Below are positions 24,874 to 33,504 of a DNA stretch of 42,242 nucleotides, piece after piece. Source of the DNA: Phycisphaerae bacterium (GTDB lineage Bacteria; Planctomycetota; Phycisphaerae; Sedimentisphaerales; SM23-30). The stretch is from NCBI GenBank assembly GCA_016342495.1, contig JAEIOG010000039.1:1-42242 (forward strand), in the 5' to 3' direction. A model generated the notes under the pieces. That model saw only the letters and a program-made list of their open reading frames with translations, did not search any database and was not told where the DNA came from. The translations under genes were made by a program, and so were the position numbers. Numbering within the stretch: position 1 is the stretch's first letter; every line of letters begins with the position of its first letter.

Positions 24874-25563
24874 ATGAACAACAAAGGTTATTCAATGCTG
24901 GAACTGCTGGTTGCCATGGTAATCGGCACATTAATGATAGCTCTGACGCTGGAGATATTAGAACAGACCCGTCAGACGGCTCAGGCGATAGCTGTCGAGA
25001 TGGAATCCAGTAATGACCTGCAATATTGCCTGGATAGATTAAGCGATGATGTAGTGCAGGCAGCTTTCAGTAATGCCCAGTTTAAAGTAGACCAGAGATC
25101 CAAAGGCGATCAGATACTTTCGCATTTGCGGATAATGACCGGTCAGGGCAAAGTTCAAGGTAAAGAGGTAAAAGGAAACCATATTGACTGGATTACCGAA
25201 GCTAATGACGATGAAACACTGACACTGTATCGAAGAGAATTTAATAATGCCACCAGGGAAGATGCGGTATTTGTGCCTTTATGTAATAATTTATTTTCTT
25301 TTGATGTCGAACTGTTAAACAGCGCAGGACTGGAAGATCCTAATCAAGCCCCGGCAATGTTACAGGTCAGGGCCAGCCATTATGCCAATATTGAAGAACG
25401 TCCTGAATCGATACGCGAAACCTCTAAAACATTTTGTTTGAGACGCGATATTATTATGACATTAGGAGCACAAAAGGCCACACCGCCAACAAGTAATGAC
25501 ACCAACAATTCAAATATTACCCCAAAATCGACGTATAGTCCGGGTATTAAGTCAAAAAAATGA
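24874..25563 (+). CDS. gspJ: minor pseudopilin GspJ-like
   Basis: This 229-residue prepilin is cut at NKG^YSMLELLVAMVIGTLMI, with Glu at +5. It is followed by L-E-I-L-E-Q-T-R-Q-T-A-Q and D-L-Q-Y-C-L-D-R-L-S-D-D-V, as in GspJ, whose first head helix has an R-L-x-x-D-L pattern. Further strands (L-T-L-Y-R-R-E-F and L-F-S-F-D-V-E-L-L-N) fit the GspJ beta sheet. The C terminus is Ser/Thr/Asn-rich. It overlaps gspK by ATGA. It is expected to form the tip complex with GspI and GspK. Confidence 0.87.
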   Translation: MNNKGYSMLELLVAMVIGTLMIALTLEILEQTRQTAQAIAVEMESSNDLQYCLDRLSDDVVQAAFSNAQFKVDQRSKGDQILSHLRIMTGQGKVQGKEVKGNHIDWITEANDDETLTLYRREFNNATREDAVFVPLCNNLFSFDVELLNSAGLEDPNQAPAMLQVRASHYANIEERPESIRETSKTFCLRRDIIMTLGAQKATPPTSNDTNNSNITPKSTYSPGIKSKK

Positions 25564-26720
25564 AAAGATATATGAAACAAAAAGGATTTACACTATTAGT
25601 GAGTATGATTGTGCTTACATTACTATGCACAATCATAAGTCGCTTTTTGTATAAAACCTCATTATATCTCAGTTCATCCCAGCATCGTCAAAATAAAGTG
25701 CAATGTCGCTATGCCGCAGAATCAGGGATTGTCTTGGCATCCCGGTTGATTCGTAATATGTTGCAAGAACAGCAGGATGCATTTGTAAAAAACATTCACG
25801 ATAAAAATAAATCAGTAGCTATCAATGACATTGATTATGATGACCCCAACAATTTCAGCCCTGATGCACAATCAGCCAAAACATATAATCCTTTTAATCT
25901 CGATGCATTTGTTATCAGTAAAAAAACTAAAACAATAGGCAAAGCAAAAGTCGAAATTGAAATCATCGACGAAAATGCCAAGCTGCCTTTGTTGTGGATA
26001 GTCCAAAGCCCATTCGAAAAGAAAAATGGTTTCGACAGTCTAAAAGCACTCAATAGCGTCCTTGATACCGATTACAAAACCCGAGAAGCATTAGTTGAAT
26101 TAATCAAACAAAGCACAAAAGGCATCAAGCTGCCCCAGAATAAGTTTATCATTGCCAAATCCAGTACGCGCAGGCTTAGTGGGTTGCGTAACAGTCGCAG
26201 CAGCAATACCCCTTCTCCAATTATCTGGAAAAATATCGCGGGTAAAGCACCCAGAGATTTAAATGAACTCAGGCGTGATTATATTGTTCAGGTTAGTCAG
26301 GGCTGGGTAGATGAGCTTAAAAATAATACTAAATATAAAAGCCTCAAAGAAAAACTCGCAGGTTCTGATAACCCAATGACCGATTATATCAGCACCTGGA
26401 ACAATACCAAGCTGAATTTAAATACCGCTCCGGCAGAAGTGATATACGCCGCCTTTGAGCCAATCGGCATGACAATGGAGATGGCTAATGAAGTGGTTAA
26501 ATTCCGCAATGAAACCCCCCTGTCGTCGCCAAACTTACTTGATATTATCCCCGGCTTAAGTGAAATAAGTAAAGCGGTGGGAATGTGTTATACAAATAAA
26601 AGTGATACCTTTACAATAAGAGTTACAGCCAGATTGGGTCAGGCCCAATACAAACTCTATAGCTGCACTATTCATACCAGCGGCAAAATAGAGAATCTGG
26701 CAGTATTTACAGGAGATTAA
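25560..26720 (+). CDS. gspK: minor pseudopilin GspK, tip protein
   Basis: This 386-residue protein has the N terminus QKG^FTLLVSMIVLTLL. Residue +5 is Val rather than Glu, the known peculiarity of GspK. The Y-A-A-E-S-G-I-V-L-A-S segment and T-K-L-N-L-N-T-A-P-A-E-V-I-Y-A-A-F with I-I-P-G-L-S are typical of the GspK SAM-like domain, and the length fits the family (about 320-390). It would cap the pseudopilus with GspI and GspJ. It overlaps gspJ by four bases, and gspL starts 3 nt after its stop. Confidence 0.92.
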   Translation: MKRYMKQKGFTLLVSMIVLTLLCTIISRFLYKTSLYLSSSQHRQNKVQCRYAAESGIVLASRLIRNMLQEQQDAFVKNIHDKNKSVAINDIDYDDPNNFSPDAQSAKTYNPFNLDAFVISKKTKTIGKAKVEIEIIDENAKLPLLWIVQSPFEKKNGFDSLKALNSVLDTDYKTREALVELIKQSTKGIKLPQNKFIIAKSSTRRLSGLRNSRSSNTPSPIIWKNIAGKAPRDLNELRRDYIVQVSQGWVDELKNNTKYKSLKEKLAGSDNPMTDYISTWNNTKLNLNTAPAEVIYAAFEPIGMTMEMANEVVKFRNETPLSSPNLLDIIPGLSEISKAVGMCYTNKSDTFTIRVTARLGQAQYKLYSCTIHTSGKIENLAVFTGD

Positions 26721-26723
26721 GCT

Positions 26724-28118
26724 TTGTCCAGTAATAATTGTCTGGGAATATATTTTGGCAAAAACGCCATTACAGCAGTAGCAGTCAGCAAACATCACCA
26801 CAGTTTTGAATTGGGTGAAATACGCAATATTGATATTTCTGAAAATTTTCTGGTAGAACCGGATAATATCAGTGTACTGCAGTCATTAAAATCACTGCCG
26901 GGTAAGGCAAGCATGGTTTCGATGGCCCTGGATGGTATTTATTATAAAAGCCATCCGCATCATACTGAATTTCTGGAAAACAAACAGATTGACCAGGTTT
27001 TAAGATATGACATAGAAGATTCTTTTGCCGTTGACGCCGAAGAAATCGCCCTGTGTTATCAAAAAGAAAACACCAGTGAATCCGGCTGTGATATAATAGT
27101 TCATGTTACTAATCGTCATAAACTCAATAATATTATTGAAGTTTTTGAAAATGCTGGCATTGACCCGTTGACCATTGAACCTGACATCAATGCTTGGCTG
27201 CATTATATAAATAATTGTCCTGATGGCAATGACAATAAATCAATGGTTTTGCTTGGCTGCACGGATAATAATTTATTTATCGTGGTAACAGATAGCAATG
27301 GCAAGGTTAAATTAAGTCGAAATATCCCCGCAGGTCAAAAAATAACAAAAGCTATTTTAAGTCGTGAATTGAAAAGAACGTTTTCGATTCTTCCCGAAGG
27401 TGTCAAACCCACCAGAATATTATGGCATAATGCAGGTTTAGCTCAAGCCGAAATTGCTGAAATTGCTCAGGAATTGAATATGGACCAGGCCCAGGCAAAT
27501 CATGAAAGTATGGCCGTAGCAATTGCTGCCGGGGCTGCTATGGGTTTGATGGGTGGCCAACAGCAGGCTGATTTTCGTGCTGACAATCTCAAGCCCAAAG
27601 CCGTAATAAAAGCACGTAATTTCGCTTTATACAGTTTGTCTGTTGCAGTATGCCTGCTTTTATGTGTAATTCTTCTGATTAACTTCCAAAAGATTAAAGT
27701 CCACAAAGAAACCAGCGATTCCGCCAACGAGGTTATCGCAAAAGTGCAAAAACTAGTTTTTGCCGATAGCAAGACCAGTGGCTCAGCTGCTTTAAAACGC
27801 AAACTCGACAAAGAACTTAAAGCCCTGATGGATAAGACTTCAGGCGAAATAAATGTCAGTGATTCAGAATCAGCTAATGGTAATTTGCTGGCATTGCTGA
27901 ACGCATTAAATAAGCTGGATGAAAACTTCAACTTTATCATTGAAGAAATTGATATTAATGAAGAACAAATCCGAACTTTCCGAGGGTCGGTTTTAACATT
28001 AGCTGATTATGAACTATTGAGTAATCAACTGAAAGAGTCAGGCCTGGAATCTATCAGGGCTAATGTTGACAATGCCGGTATCAGAATTGATTTTACTTTT
28101 CAGCTCCAACAAAAATAG
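26724..28118 (+). CDS. gspL: GspL-like (PilM/GspL) assembly protein
   Basis: This 464-residue protein starts at TTG, 8 nt after AGGAG. The N-terminal 290 residues have an actin-like fold as in GspL/PilM (LGIYFGKNAITAVAV, I-E-P-D-I-N-A-W-L-H-Y, M-V-L-L-G-C-T-D-N-N-L-F-I-V-V). One membrane helix lies near residues 301-322, and a periplasmic domain follows (to 464) with a ferredoxin-like pattern. GspL anchors the ATPase GspE to the membrane. The 260-285 segment (M-A-V-A-I-A-A-G-A-A-M-G-L-M) resembles the end of PilM. Operon position after gspK supports GspL. Confidence 0.85.
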   Translation: MSSNNCLGIYFGKNAITAVAVSKHHHSFELGEIRNIDISENFLVEPDNISVLQSLKSLPGKASMVSMALDGIYYKSHPHHTEFLENKQIDQVLRYDIEDSFAVDAEEIALCYQKENTSESGCDIIVHVTNRHKLNNIIEVFENAGIDPLTIEPDINAWLHYINNCPDGNDNKSMVLLGCTDNNLFIVVTDSNGKVKLSRNIPAGQKITKAILSRELKRTFSILPEGVKPTRILWHNAGLAQAEIAEIAQELNMDQAQANHESMAVAIAAGAAMGLMGGQQQADFRADNLKPKAVIKARNFALYSLSVAVCLLLCVILLINFQKIKVHKETSDSANEVIAKVQKLVFADSKTSGSAALKRKLDKELKALMDKTSGEINVSDSESANGNLLALLNALNKLDENFNFIIEEIDINEEQIRTFRGSVLTLADYELLSNQLKESGLESIRANVDNAGIRIDFTFQLQQK

Positions 28119-28151
28119 CATACAATGACAAAATAATAAACAGAGGCAATT

Positions 28152-28703
28152 ATGAATTTTGAATTAAATGAAGAAACTTTGAAACAACCTATGACCTGGG
28201 CGGTAATTATCCCGGTTTGCTTGATGCTGGCAACTATATATAGCTGTTTCAGCCTGAAAAAATACAGCGACACCGCTAAAAATAATGCCGACACGGTTCA
28301 GGAACTGTATGAGACCAAAGACCAGATATTATCATTACGCCAGGAATTAAATATTGGCAATCGAATCTCCGATATTAAAGAATTCGATTTGGCCGAATTC
28401 CTTATCAGCAATGCCAAAGAATCCGACATCCCCTTGACCAATATCAGCGCCGGGCGAATCTCAAACAAAATTGATAAAAGAAATAATTCAACGATAAGCA
28501 AACAGAACTTCTCCATACGCAAAGTTGATATGTTCCGACTGGGAAAATATATTACTAAAGCCAAAATTGCCTATGCCGACCTGGACTGCACCCAGATTCA
28601 TATCAGCCGTTCTATGAAGCTTACTACCACTCGTGAAGCTAAAACTGGTGGCGACGCCTGGGATGTAGACCTTAGCTTTGTCTATGTTACCCCAGAAAAA
28701 TGA
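28152..28703 (+). CDS. gspM: GspM/PilO-like assembly protein
   Basis: This 183-residue protein has one membrane helix near residues 16-36 (AVIIPVCLMLATIYSCFSL), a heptad-like helix (N-N-A-D-T-V-Q-E-L-Y-E-T-K-D-Q-I-L-S-L), and a periplasmic ferredoxin-like domain (F-D-L-A-E-F-L-I-S-N-A-K-E-S-D-I-P-L-T-N-I-S). This is the architecture of GspM, the partner of GspL. Sequence similarity in this family is always weak, so position carries much of the evidence. AGAGGC precedes the ATG. The stop is followed after one base by the convergent hemW stop, with no terminator between. Confidence 0.72.
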   Translation: MNFELNEETLKQPMTWAVIIPVCLMLATIYSCFSLKKYSDTAKNNADTVQELYETKDQILSLRQELNIGNRISDIKEFDLAEFLISNAKESDIPLTNISAGRISNKIDKRNNSTISKQNFSIRKVDMFRLGKYITKAKIAYADLDCTQIHISRSMKLTTTREAKTGGDAWDVDLSFVYVTPEK

Positions 28704-28704
28704 T

Positions 28705-29832
28705 TTAATAAAGGATGAAGTCAGCCATAATGGTATCGGCGATGAGCTGGCCTTGTTGACTTAATTTAATATTATGGGCATCCACTTCAACTAAACCGCG
28801 AGCTACATGCTCGTCAATGACATCTTTAAATAAGCTCAAAGGGTCATAGTCGGTTAATTGCTTGAACTTCTCAATATCAATCCCATCAATCAATCTCAAC
28901 ATAACAATAGCGATTTGACAGGCATATTGTAGCGGTTCAATCTGCTGGGACTGAGTAAAAGCCGGGCAATCTGCTTCGATGGCCTGCACATATCTGGCGA
29001 TATCAGCGGTATTTTCCGTTCGATTCATGCGATAAAATGATCCGGCTGCCGGGCCAATTCCAAGGTATTGACCACCCTGCCAGTATACCAGGTTATGCTC
29101 GCAGCGATAGCTGCCTTTGGCAAAATTGGAAGTTTCATATTGCTTCAGGCCGGCATTATTTAACATTTCGATGGCCAACTTGTACATTTGCAAATCCAGC
29201 TCTTCATCTGCAGGGATGATATCACCTTTTTCCAGGGCTGCGGTCATTGGCGTTCCGGGGTCATAAGATAAACTATAAGCTGAGACATGGTTTATATCAA
29301 GTGAGATTAACTGCTGAAGATTATATTGCAACTGGTTGAGGTTCTGGCCCGGAAGTGCAAAAATGGTATCCAGTGAGATATTGTCAAAGCCAGCAGCTTT
29401 GGCACTGGCAACCGCTTTGTAAATAGCATCAGCATTATATCTGCGACCAAGGGCGATTAGCTGTTGGTCAATAAAACTCTGAGCTCCCATTGAAATCCGA
29501 TTAACACCCTTTTGCCTGATCTGCTTTAATGCAATGCTGTCGAGTTGGCCGGGGTTGATTTCAACAGTGAATTCTTTGGCTTTGCCCAGCCTTGCGTTAA
29601 GATTATCAATCAGCCAGAGCAGATTATCAGTGCCGATACAGGATGGACTGCCGCCGCCGATATAAATAGTCTCAGCGGGTATATCAAGTTTATAGCTGTC
29701 AAGTTCCTTAATTAAAGCTTTAAGTAAAGGCTTAACATCACAGCCAGCCAATGGCACCGAATAGAACCCGCAATAATTGCATTTGCTGATACAATAAGGG
29801 ATATGAACATAAATTGATATTGATTCAGGCAT
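28705..29832 (-). CDS. hemW: HemW-like radical SAM protein
   Basis: This 375-residue radical SAM protein carries the cluster motif IPYCISKCNYCGFYS (Cys14, Cys18, Cys21). Other family motifs are T-I-Y-I-G-G-G-S-P-S, E-I-N-P-G-Q-L, R-I-S-M-G-A-Q-S-F, L-D-T-I-F-A-L-P-G-Q, Y-S-L-S-Y-D-P-G-T-P and the C-terminal HemN_C domain. HemW is the heme-chaperone homologue of coproporphyrinogen oxidase HemN. The length (about 375, against about 450 for HemN) and the C-N-Y-C-G-F form favour HemW. The real substrate cannot be read from sequence. The ATG has no strong ribosome-binding site. Confidence 0.9.
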   Translation of the reverse strand: MPESISIYVHIPYCISKCNYCGFYSVPLAGCDVKPLLKALIKELDSYKLDIPAETIYIGGGSPSCIGTDNLLWLIDNLNARLGKAKEFTVEINPGQLDSIALKQIRQKGVNRISMGAQSFIDQQLIALGRRYNADAIYKAVASAKAAGFDNISLDTIFALPGQNLNQLQYNLQQLISLDINHVSAYSLSYDPGTPMTAALEKGDIIPADEELDLQMYKLAIEMLNNAGLKQYETSNFAKGSYRCEHNLVYWQGGQYLGIGPAAGSFYRMNRTENTADIARYVQAIEADCPAFTQSQQIEPLQYACQIAIVMLRLIDGIDIEKFKQLTDYDPLSLFKDVIDEHVARGLVEVDAHNIKLSQQGQLIADTIMADFILY

Positions 29833-29933
29833 AGAGAATAAGTTAAAAGTGAAAAGTTATGGTGTCGCTAATGCGACTTTATTTTAAAGTGTCTCAGCGC
29901 AACTGTTGCCTGCCCTTATATCTGCCCGGCCCG

Positions 29934-29961
29934 GTAAAGACGTTGCATGCAACGTCTCTAC
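29934..29961. repeat. near-perfect palindrome (GTARAGACGTTGCATGCAAC type)
   Basis: This 28-nt sequence reads GTAAAGACGTTGC/ATGCAACGTCTCTAC, a dyad broken at one position in 14. A related dyad (GTAGAGACAAGGAATGCCTT and following) lies at 39651-39675. Such GTAGAGACG...CGTCTCTAC elements recur between genes in many bacterial genomes. The surrounding 29884-30067 stretch is more GC-rich than its neighbours. It also holds CCAGCTT-c-AAGCTGG (30053-30067), directly after the dUTPase-like stop, and no gene. Confidence 0.7.
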
Positions 29962-30067
29962 AATTATGTACCCCGCGCTAGACATCCAGCCGGATGCAGG
30001 CGGCAACGACGCCGGAACAAACACCAACCAGTGGTTCTTATGTAAGTTGTGTCCAGCTTCAAGCTGG

Positions 30068-30490
30068 CTAGATGATGTCTTTGTTATCATCTTCGGTTTT
30101 GTTGGCCATGGAATAATCATTATCCTGTCGATTATGATTGACCCCGAGCTTTTTCTGATAGATACGAAAAGCCTCATCGGCATCCATCCCCACACATTGG
30201 GCCAGGGAAATCCAGAAAAACAGCATATCGATGACTTCTACTTTGGCATTCTGATGATTGTGCAGCAGGAACCTTTTGCCATCTTTGGCCTCGGTGCACC
30301 AATGTTTCCAGTAGGTGCAATCCCGCAATTCTTCCAGTTCATTACTCATAGCCGCCAGATAATTTGCTATCCACTCACCGGCATATTGAGGGTCAAAGTT
30401 TTCCCGCAATGCCTTGGCATCAAAGCCGGTGCGTTTATTCAATTCAGCCTGCAATTCAAACAACTCAGCGAGCCTGTCTTTATTTTCCAT
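30068..30490 (-). CDS. dUTPase-like all-alpha NTP pyrophosphatase
   Basis: This 140-residue protein resembles the dimeric dUTPase/MazG superfamily, which hydrolyses dUTP or related nucleotides to the monophosphate and pyrophosphate. Two acidic metal-binding segments are visible: S-N-E-L-E-E-L-R-D (near residue 49) and K-V-E-V-I-D-M-L-F-F-W-I-S (near 83). Between them lies W-K-H-W. They correspond to the E-x-x-E and E-x-x-D motifs of the family. R-I-Y-Q-K-K-L-G-V-N-H-N-R-Q-D-N-D-Y-S matches the conserved K-x-x-x-N-x-x-R-Q-x-x-x-Y end of dUTPase_2 (PF08761). Start is ATG with AAAGGA upstream. The preferred substrate is uncertain. Confidence 0.75.
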   Translation of the reverse strand: MENKDRLAELFELQAELNKRTGFDAKALRENFDPQYAGEWIANYLAAMSNELEELRDCTYWKHWCTEAKDGKRFLLHNHQNAKVEVIDMLFFWISLAQCVGMDADEAFRIYQKKLGVNHNRQDNDYSMANKTEDDNKDII

Positions 30491-30650
30491 ATTCTATAAA
30501 TCCTTTTAGTACAAGGGTTTCTGTATCTCACATCAAGGGCTACAGTATCGCCGGAAACCCTCTGTCTGTCAAGGAAGATTATTGCCGCTAAGGTTTTTTA
30601 GCGATAAATTAACTCAAAAAACCCAACCAGGTAAGAACCGGGCCCGGCGG

Positions 30651-30760
30651 TTAACTATCAAATTTGCTTTTTGATAGTATAAAACAAGCCTGCCGATACT
30701 ATCAGCGACTCTCGTTGACACTATCAAAGCCCCCTGTTGATAGTATCAGCAGCACCGCGA
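30651..30760. promoter_or_regulatory. five 9-bp boxes at exact 22-bp pitch
   Basis: Boxes begin at 30651, 30673, 30695, 30717 and 30739: TTAACTATC, GATAGTATA, GATACTATC, GACACTATC and GATAGTATC. The core is near-palindromic GATASTATC. The spacers between boxes are not conserved. The constant pitch of about two helical turns places all boxes on one face of the helix. The array ends 31 nt upstream of the -35 box of the AraC-family gene, an activator-like position, and may be that protein's own binding site. Confidence 0.7.
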
Positions 30761-30791
30761 CAGTCAATCATAATGAAAGAATAATCCCCAC

Positions 30792-30820
30792 TTGACAATC
30801 AAACATCAATTAACTACAAT
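30792..30820 (+). promoter_or_regulatory. sigma-70 promoter of AraC-family gene
   Basis: Consensus TTGACA (30792-30797), a 17-nt spacer and TACAAT (30815-30820) are seen. Transcription should begin near 30827, giving a 47-nt leader to the ATG at 30874. This is the best promoter match in the window. Apart from it and the box array, the 30491-30873 gap shows nothing further. Confidence 0.75.
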
Positions 30821-30873
30821 AATGGATATTAGTAACCTTGCACATATGCTGTTTTATCCCAATAAGGGGCTTT

Positions 30874-31791
30874 ATGCCAACTAAACCCAAAATAAGTAAT
30901 AAGCTGGACCTGAAAATCTCCCTCGGCCGGCCCGCGCTGGTACTGGATGCCGGATACTTCTATTTTGACACCGAGCCCTTTGAAAACCAGCCACTGGCCA
31001 TTGTCTGTGGCGGCCATGAGAAATGTTCACCGACTTTCACCCTTAACCGCAACAGCTATCCCTATTTTGTTATTAAATATACCATCAGCGGTCAGGGAAT
31101 CTTCAAGTGGAATTCCGATTATCATCAGCTGACCAGCGGGTGCCTGACCAGTTTCTCCCCTGATACACCCCATCAGTATTTCGCTAATCCCGATGACCCG
31201 ATGGAACATATTTTCATTACTTTTATTGGCACCGAAGCCAAAAGATTATTAGATTTGACCCCGCTGGGAGCAACTGGATTCATGCAGGTTCCTAACCCCG
31301 GGGCGATGCTTAACTATATGCAGACCATCTTTGATAAAGGCTGTGAGAAAAGACCTTATCACCAGGCCATCTGCTGTAATTATTTAAGGATTGCTTTATT
31401 GGAATTGGCGGGCAGTTCGACCGAATTACCATCTAACAGCTCTGCGGCCATGCAAACCTATCAGAGATGTAGAAAGTATATCGATCAGAACTTTTCAGAA
31501 TTGTATGCCGTAACCCAGGTAGCCAAAGCCTGCTTTATTGATGTGCGATATATGGCCAGATTATTCCGCCAATTAGGGGCCATGACACCCTATCAATATC
31601 TAATGAGACTGAAACTCAATAAAGCAGCGAACCTGCTATTGCATACATCAATGTCGGTTAATGAAGTGGGAAAAGCTGTGGGATTTGAAGATCAATATCA
31701 TTTTTCCCGAAACTTCAAGAAAATGCATTCGCTGAGCCCCAGAAATTTTCGTAATCAACATATAGGACAAGACCAACAGATAGACAGCTAA
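30874..31791 (+). CDS. AraC-family transcriptional regulator
   Basis: This 305-residue regulator has an N-terminal cupin-type sensing domain (about 20-170), with F-V-I-K-Y-T-I-S-G-Q-G-I-F-K-W and F-S-P-D-T-P-H-Q-Y as in AraC-type ligand-binding domains. Its C-terminal double HTH (about 210-300) reads Y-A-V-T-Q-V-A-K-A-C-F-I-D-V-R-Y-M-A-R-L-F-R-Q, then S-V-N-E-V-G-K-A-V-G-F-E-D-Q-Y-H-F-S-R-N-F-K-K. Such domains usually bind sugars. I choose the ATG at 30874 over a TTG at 30838 because AAGGGG lies 6 nt upstream. The 22-bp box array upstream suggests autoregulation. Ligand and other targets are unknown. Confidence 0.9.
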   Translation: MPTKPKISNKLDLKISLGRPALVLDAGYFYFDTEPFENQPLAIVCGGHEKCSPTFTLNRNSYPYFVIKYTISGQGIFKWNSDYHQLTSGCLTSFSPDTPHQYFANPDDPMEHIFITFIGTEAKRLLDLTPLGATGFMQVPNPGAMLNYMQTIFDKGCEKRPYHQAICCNYLRIALLELAGSSTELPSNSSAAMQTYQRCRKYIDQNFSELYAVTQVAKACFIDVRYMARLFRQLGAMTPYQYLMRLKLNKAANLLLHTSMSVNEVGKAVGFEDQYHFSRNFKKMHSLSPRNFRNQHIGQDQQIDS

Positions 31792-31804
31792 GATGAGCAC
31801 TGTT

Positions 31805-33475
31805 TCAGTCGAGTTTATGCTGATAAACTCTGTGCATTGCCAGGCTGGAAGAATCTTCTTTGACAGCTTCCAGTTCATCCAGCAAAGCTTGTAAATCACA
31901 ACTAAGAAATACCTCTGCCAGTTCCGGGTCAAACTGGGTTCCACTGAAACGTCTGATGTCAGCTTTGATTACCGACAAAGGCATGGCCTTGCGATATACG
32001 CGGTCTGATGTCATTGCATCAAATGAGTCGGCAATCATAACAATTCTGCCAACCAATGGAATATCTTTGCCGGATAATCCTTGCGGATAGCCCTTGCCAT
32101 CATATCGTTCGTGATGAAATGATGCAGCCTGGCTGACATGTTCCATTTGTTTGATGCCACTTAGTATTTTAGTTCCAATTTCAGGATGCTTTTTAATTTC
32201 GAGAAATTCTTCATCATTCAGTTTCCCCGGTTTAAGCAAGACAGCTTCGCTGACGCCGATTTTGCCAACATCATGCAGCAAGCCCCCCAGATAAATATTA
32301 CTAATGGTATCATCATCTAAATTTATTTTTTTCGCTAAATGTCTGGCAATTATAGCGACACGTTCTGAATGACCACAGGTATAGCGATCCTTGGCATCAA
32401 TACTGGAAGTCAAAGCCTTTAAGGTTCCTATCATCAAATCCTGCATGTCAGCATAAAGCCTGACATTTTCCAGGAAAACGGCAATTTCGCTGCCAACCGA
32501 AACCAGAAGCTTACTATCTATAGAATTGAAATCATCACGTTCGATTTTATTGACAGCAACCAATGCCCCTAAAACCCGCCCATCACGACAAATAGGGACA
32601 CTGACAATATTACGAATAGGATCAGGCCAGGTGAAATCATTGGTGCTGCTCAGTTCACTATCCATAAAAGCTACCTGAACTAAATCATCACTGGAGTCAA
32701 CGGTAGAAAGAGCCTCGGTCTGTGACCAGATTGCTTCTAAGTGTTGAAGTTGAAGTTCAATCTGGCCAGTATAGGTAACCATAGGCATATATTGCTGTTG
32801 TTGCTGATTTTCAGATTGCCACCAGAAAATAATCAAAGCCTCTGCATTTAATACCTCACGTATTTCTCTGCCCAGTTCAGGAAAAAAATCCTGCGGTTTT
32901 TGAGTCAATCGCATTTTTTCTGTTATATTATGCAAAAGTGATAATTCTTCATAGGATTGAGCCAATGAATAACTGAGTTGTTCGACAGCTTGCTGCTGTT
33001 CAATAGCATAATATTTTTGCTGGATAATTTTATCAGTAAGCACCGCCAGCAAAGGTAAAGTTTTTGCTGCTGAGATTGACTGATTAGCAACGATATTCGA
33101 TATATATTGACTATCAATTTGCAATTTATCGCAAATTCTGTGCAATTCTTCGCTAGGCTGATATTTCAAAGGATCAATATCAAAAACCAGACAGGCAACA
33201 ACATTATTACGATTATAAACTGGTACAACAATACAATGGTCATCGGCAAGCTGTAAGCGGAAAATAAAGCCCTGTTCAGCTAAATCGAAATGGAACTCGG
33301 TGATTTCTTTGATATAATCAGGCCACCGGAAATCATTGGTACTAAATTCACTCAAACAATGCCCCTGGACACTATACAAAGCTGAAGCCAACTGCATAGA
33401 TCCGAAAAGCTCCTGTAGCTCAAAACAACCAGAAAGGTCGAGTCTGTCTTTAATTGTGGCAGAACTATTAGCCAT
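31805..33475 (-). CDS. GAF / HD-GYP cyclic-di-GMP phosphodiesterase
   Basis: This is a 556-residue cytoplasmic protein. The N-terminal 190 residues resemble a PocR-like ligand sensor (F-E-L-Q-E-L-F-G-S-M-Q-L-A...), including a V-A-C-L-V-F-D-I-D-P segment. A GAF domain follows (about 195-345). The HD-GYP domain lies at about 350-530, with G-H-S-E-R-V-A-I-I-A, G-G-L-L-H-D-V-G-K-I-G (His401, Asp402), H-P-E-I-G and H-H-E-R-Y-D-G-K-G-Y-P. All metal ligands and the GYP motif are intact, so hydrolysis of cyclic di-GMP (or a related dinucleotide) is expected. It is last in an operon with a response regulator and a kinase, which links cyclic-di-GMP to this secretin/pilin locus. Confidence 0.9.
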   Translation of the reverse strand: MANSSATIKDRLDLSGCFELQELFGSMQLASALYSVQGHCLSEFSTNDFRWPDYIKEITEFHFDLAEQGFIFRLQLADDHCIVVPVYNRNNVVACLVFDIDPLKYQPSEELHRICDKLQIDSQYISNIVANQSISAAKTLPLLAVLTDKIIQQKYYAIEQQQAVEQLSYSLAQSYEELSLLHNITEKMRLTQKPQDFFPELGREIREVLNAEALIIFWWQSENQQQQQYMPMVTYTGQIELQLQHLEAIWSQTEALSTVDSSDDLVQVAFMDSELSSTNDFTWPDPIRNIVSVPICRDGRVLGALVAVNKIERDDFNSIDSKLLVSVGSEIAVFLENVRLYADMQDLMIGTLKALTSSIDAKDRYTCGHSERVAIIARHLAKKINLDDDTISNIYLGGLLHDVGKIGVSEAVLLKPGKLNDEEFLEIKKHPEIGTKILSGIKQMEHVSQAASFHHERYDGKGYPQGLSGKDIPLVGRIVMIADSFDAMTSDRVYRKAMPLSVIKADIRRFSGTQFDPELAEVFLSCDLQALLDELEAVKEDSSSLAMHRVYQHKLD

Positions 33476-33504
33476 AGCTTGCCTTTTGCCCCCATATAGT
33501 AGTA

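Noticed and set aside
29884-30195. Minus-strand open frame of about 100 codons overlapping the dUTPase-like gene end
   Set aside because: It runs through the repeat-bearing GC-rich patch and overlaps the real gene in another frame; there is no ribosome-binding site or recognisable domain.
29906-30499. Plus-strand open frame of 197 codons opposite the dUTPase-like gene
   Set aside because: The minus-strand frame has the E-x-x-E and E-x-x-D motifs of the dUTPase family; the plus-strand frame is an antisense artefact.
30651-30760. Short CRISPR array
   Set aside because: The repeated boxes are only 9 bp with 13-bp gaps and no cas genes are present; the geometry fits protein-binding sites.
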